Positions 5,387 through 6,705 of a stretch of 6,705 nt of DNA are shown piece after piece. The stretch spans positions 1 to 6,705 of the forward strand of contig JAQGKG010000438.1 of the NCBI GenBank assembly GCA_028290245.1, in the 5' to 3' direction. A program made the position numbers and the translations under genes. Numbering within the stretch: position 1 is the stretch's first letter; each line of letters begins with the position of its first letter. A model generated the notes under the pieces. The model made no database searches, was not told where the DNA came from, and saw nothing but the letters and a program-made list of their open reading frames with translations. The DNA comes from Devosia sp. GTDB lineage: Bacteria > Pseudomonadota > Alphaproteobacteria > Rhizobiales > Devosiaceae.

Positions 5387-5403
5387 GCTAACAGTCTGTT
5401 AGC
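5387..5403. promoter_or_regulatory. 17-bp perfect palindrome, operator or weak terminator
   Basis: GCTAACA (5387-5393) and TGTTAGC (5397-5403) flank a 3-base centre. The element lies 9 bp after the stop of the aldo-keto reductase gene and about 57 bp before the DUF599 start. A 3-base loop and no T-run argue against an efficient intrinsic terminator. Symmetry and position fit a dimeric regulator site better, but the regulator is unknown. Confidence 0.4.
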
Positions 5404-5412
5404 CGAATGTTA

Positions 5413-6450
5413 TCAGATCGGGCGCGGATAGCGGCGATGCAGCGCATCGATTTCGGCCAGCAATTCGGGCGACAATGTAGGTCCGGCGGCCCCGATATCA
5501 TTAGCCAACTGCTCAGTGCTGGTGGCGCCGATGATGACCGAAGTGGTGAACGGCCGGGTCATGGCGAAGGCGATCGCCATCTGCGAAACGTCGAGCCCAT
5601 GTCGTTTGGCCAGCGCAATATATTCCTTTCCGGCGGCCTCGGAATGCTCGTTGAGCCGCCAGAAACCCTTCTGATAATCGCCGCGGCTACCCTTGGGGAT
5701 ATGGCCGTCAAAGTACTTGCCGGTGATCAGCCCGCCGGCCAGCGGCGAATAGGCCAGCAGGCCCACATCCTCATGATGGCTCAGCTCCGCCATGTCGTGA
5801 TCGAAAATACGACGCAGCAGGCTATATTCGTTTTGCACGGAAACGAGGCGCGGCAAGCCTTTAGCCTCGGCGATGCGCAGCCATTGCGCAATGCCCCAGG
5901 TGGTCTCGTTGGAGACGCCGACATGGCCCAGCTTGCCTTCCGTGACCAGCGCGCCAAGCGTTTCCAGCATGTCCTCGATATTAGCCAGCACATCCGCCGT
6001 GTCCTGCTTGTGGGGCTCGTAGGTCCAGTATCCCTCGAAATTGTAGCTGCCGCGACCAGCCCAGTGGATCTGATACAGGTCAATGTAATCGGTCTGCAGG
6101 CGTCGCAGGCTTGTCTCGAACGCTTCGCGCAAGGTCTTGCCGCTGGTGCGCGTATTGTTGCGAATGAAATCGACAGGGCCGCCGCTGACCTTGGTTGCGA
6201 GCACCCACTGGTCGCGCTTGCCGGTCTTCTTGAACCAGTTGCCGATGATTTCTTCAGTGCGGCCAGAGGTTTCGGGGCTGCGCGGCACGGCGTAGATTTC
6301 GGCAGTGTCCATGAAATTGAGCCCGGCCTCGAGCGCCATGTCGATCTGGGCATGGCCCTCAGCCTCGGTATTCTGGCTGCCCCAGGTCATGGTTCCAAGG
6401 CACAGTTCGGTAACGAGCAGGTCGGTGCGGCCAAGCGGCTTCAGTTTCAT
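5413..6450 (-). CDS. tas: Tas-family NADP(H)-dependent aldo-keto reductase
   Basis: The 345-residue protein is nearly the length of E. coli Tas (346) and follows it closely: LCLGTMTWGSQNTEAEGHAQIDMA near the start, the Tas-typical ETSGRTEEIIGNW, LRRLQTDYIDLYQIHW, VGVSNETTWG, QNEYSLLRR, LLAYSPLAGGLITGKY, and VIIGATSTEQL for the 2'-phosphate/adenine side of NADPH. The aldo-keto reductase tetrad is complete: D48, Y53, K87 and H129. The enzyme should be a cytoplasmic (beta/alpha)8 barrel reducing carbonyls with NADPH; the physiological substrate of Tas-type enzymes is unsettled. ATG 6450 gives the standard MKLKPLGRTDLLV start but only a weak GAG site upstream. The gene is transcribed alone, 82 bp before the DUF599 gene on the same strand, and a loose operon with it is possible. 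Confidence 0.95.
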   Translation of the reverse strand: MKLKPLGRTDLLVTELCLGTMTWGSQNTEAEGHAQIDMALEAGLNFMDTAEIYAVPRSPETSGRTEEIIGNWFKKTGKRDQWVLATKVSGGPVDFIRNNTRTSGKTLREAFETSLRRLQTDYIDLYQIHWAGRGSYNFEGYWTYEPHKQDTADVLANIEDMLETLGALVTEGKLGHVGVSNETTWGIAQWLRIAEAKGLPRLVSVQNEYSLLRRIFDHDMAELSHHEDVGLLAYSPLAGGLITGKYFDGHIPKGSRGDYQKGFWRLNEHSEAAGKEYIALAKRHGLDVSQMAIAFAMTRPFTTSVIIGATSTEQLANDIGAAGPTLSPELLAEIDALHRRYPRPI

Positions 6451-6486
6451 AAGACAAATCTCGACAAGTGGTATGGAAGCCTGCGT

Positions 6487-6515
6487 ACCCTAGCCGAACC
6501 AACCAAAAATGACAG
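6487..6515 (-). promoter_or_regulatory. Weak candidate promoter for the aldo-keto reductase gene
   Basis: On the minus strand CTGTCA (6515-6510) and TAGGGT (6492-6487) are 17 bases apart, about 37 bases before the ATG. They match 4/6 and 3/6 of the sigma70 hexamers, which is barely above chance; it is listed as the best candidate found. Confidence 0.22.
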
Positions 6516-6542
6516 GCTTGCTGCCCAAAAAATCGTACCGTC

Positions 6543-6564
6543 AAAAAACCGCCACGCAATGGCG
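6543..6564 (-). terminator. Terminator-like hairpin with T6 tail on the minus strand
   Basis: On the minus strand CGCCA (6564-6560), loop TTGCG, and TGGCG (6554-6550) are followed by G and then TTTTTT (6548-6543). The stem is short, but the run of six T is good. No minus-strand gene ends just before it within the window, so it may terminate antisense transcription from the tRNA side, or a small RNA. Confidence 0.4.
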
Positions 6565-6609
6565 TTTAGGGGTTGAGCAATCGGCGATCACCCCCTATAT
6601 ACCCCTCAT

Positions 6610-6629
6610 GTTGCAGGCAAGCTTGCAAC
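6610..6629. repeat. Inverted repeat GTTGCA-N8-TGCAAC with nested CAAGCTTG
   Basis: GTTGCA (6610-6615) and TGCAAC (6624-6629) form a dyad; a second palindrome, CAAGCTTG, overlaps its right side. It lies just upstream of the predicted initiator tRNA promoter and about 160 bp before the aldo-keto reductase gene, which reads the other way. It could be a regulator-binding site for either gene. No function assigned. Confidence 0.35.
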
Positions 6630-6631
6630 TG

Positions 6632-6659
6632 ATGACAACCCACCCGGCATTGTTATCAA
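6632..6659 (+). promoter_or_regulatory. Candidate promoter of the initiator tRNA
   Basis: ATGACA (6632-6637) and TATCAA (6654-6659) are 16 bases apart. Initiation would fall around 6666, only a few bases before the mature tRNA 5' end. The hexamers match 5/6 and 4/6 of the sigma70 consensus. Confidence 0.4.
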
Positions 6660-6669
6660 ACATCCTTGT

Positions 6670-6705
6670 CGCGGGATGGAGCAGCCCGGTAGCTCGTCAG
6701 GCTCA
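6670..6705 (+). tRNA. Initiator tRNA-fMet (CAU), 5' half, cut by the window edge
   Basis: The sequence starts CGCGGGATGGAGC and folds as the 5' half of a tRNA: acceptor strand 6670-6676, T8, D-stem GAGC (6679-6682) with GCTC (6692-6695), D-loop with G18-G19, anticodon 5' strand TCAGG (6697-6701), then C32 T33 and anticodon bases C34 A35. The window ends before base 36. Initiator identity rests on C1 (unpaired with A72 in initiators) and the A11:T24 pair, both bacterial initiator signatures, plus close overall match to known tRNA-fMet. The usual G29 of the three consecutive G:C pairs is A here (base 6699). The 3' half must be just outside. Confidence 0.92.

Noticed and set aside
5407..6576. 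A 389-codon plus-strand open frame across the aldo-keto reductase gene
   Set aside because: It is entirely antisense to a complete Tas-type enzyme with an intact catalytic tetrad; its product shows no recognisable domain and is explained by GC-rich codon shadows.

Overview
The window looks like a GC-rich alphaproteobacterial chromosome, most probably a Hyphomicrobiales member of the Devosia type. The genus is a guess from overall protein flavour. The clues are a bfd-bfr iron-storage operon, a DUF599 membrane protein, a perfect TTAA-N7-TTAA CtrA-type box, and the 5' half of an initiator tRNA carrying A29, a variant I recall from rhizobial lineages. No mobile element, CRISPR array or obvious horizontally acquired island is visible. 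Gene density is high and no gene-free stretch exceeds about 285 bases.

Left part (1-2225): the 3' end of a secreted or periplasmic lytic transglycosylase gene (MltB/SLT_2 domain plus C-terminal peptidoglycan-binding domain) reads rightward into the window. Its stop codon lies inside a CtrA-type box. Next come a strong nested hairpin and a gene for an alpha/beta-hydrolase esterase with a Tat-like signal peptide. A long palindromic hairpin closes this gene and probably also serves the convergent gene on its right.

Middle (2291-3616), leftward: bfd (bacterioferritin-associated [2Fe-2S] ferredoxin) overlaps the start of bfr (haem-type bacterioferritin). A clear intrinsic terminator follows, then a small VOC (glyoxalase-fold) protein gene. 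Bfr stores iron and Bfd reduces Bfr haem to release it, so the first two form one functional unit. Upstream of bfd there is a TTGACA -35 box overlapped by a TGA-N9-TCA motif of the RirA/IscR type.

Right part (3832-6705): a second rightward esterase gene is a clear paralogue of the first but starts exactly where the first one's mature domain begins, so it lacks an export signal. It ends tail-to-tail with a leftward DUF599 membrane protein gene, the two stop codons sharing a CTAG. Then come a leftward Tas-type aldo-keto reductase gene and a regulatory intergenic region with a minus-strand terminator-like hairpin and an inverted repeat. Last is a rightward initiator tRNA cut off by the window edge after anticodon base 35.

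The most noteworthy observations are the exported/cytoplasmic esterase pair, the CtrA box with the adjacent structured RNA, the iron-regulator-like site on the bfd-bfr promoter, the A29 variant in the initiator tRNA, and the palindrome in front of the DUF599 gene. I see no convincing wholly new multi-gene system.
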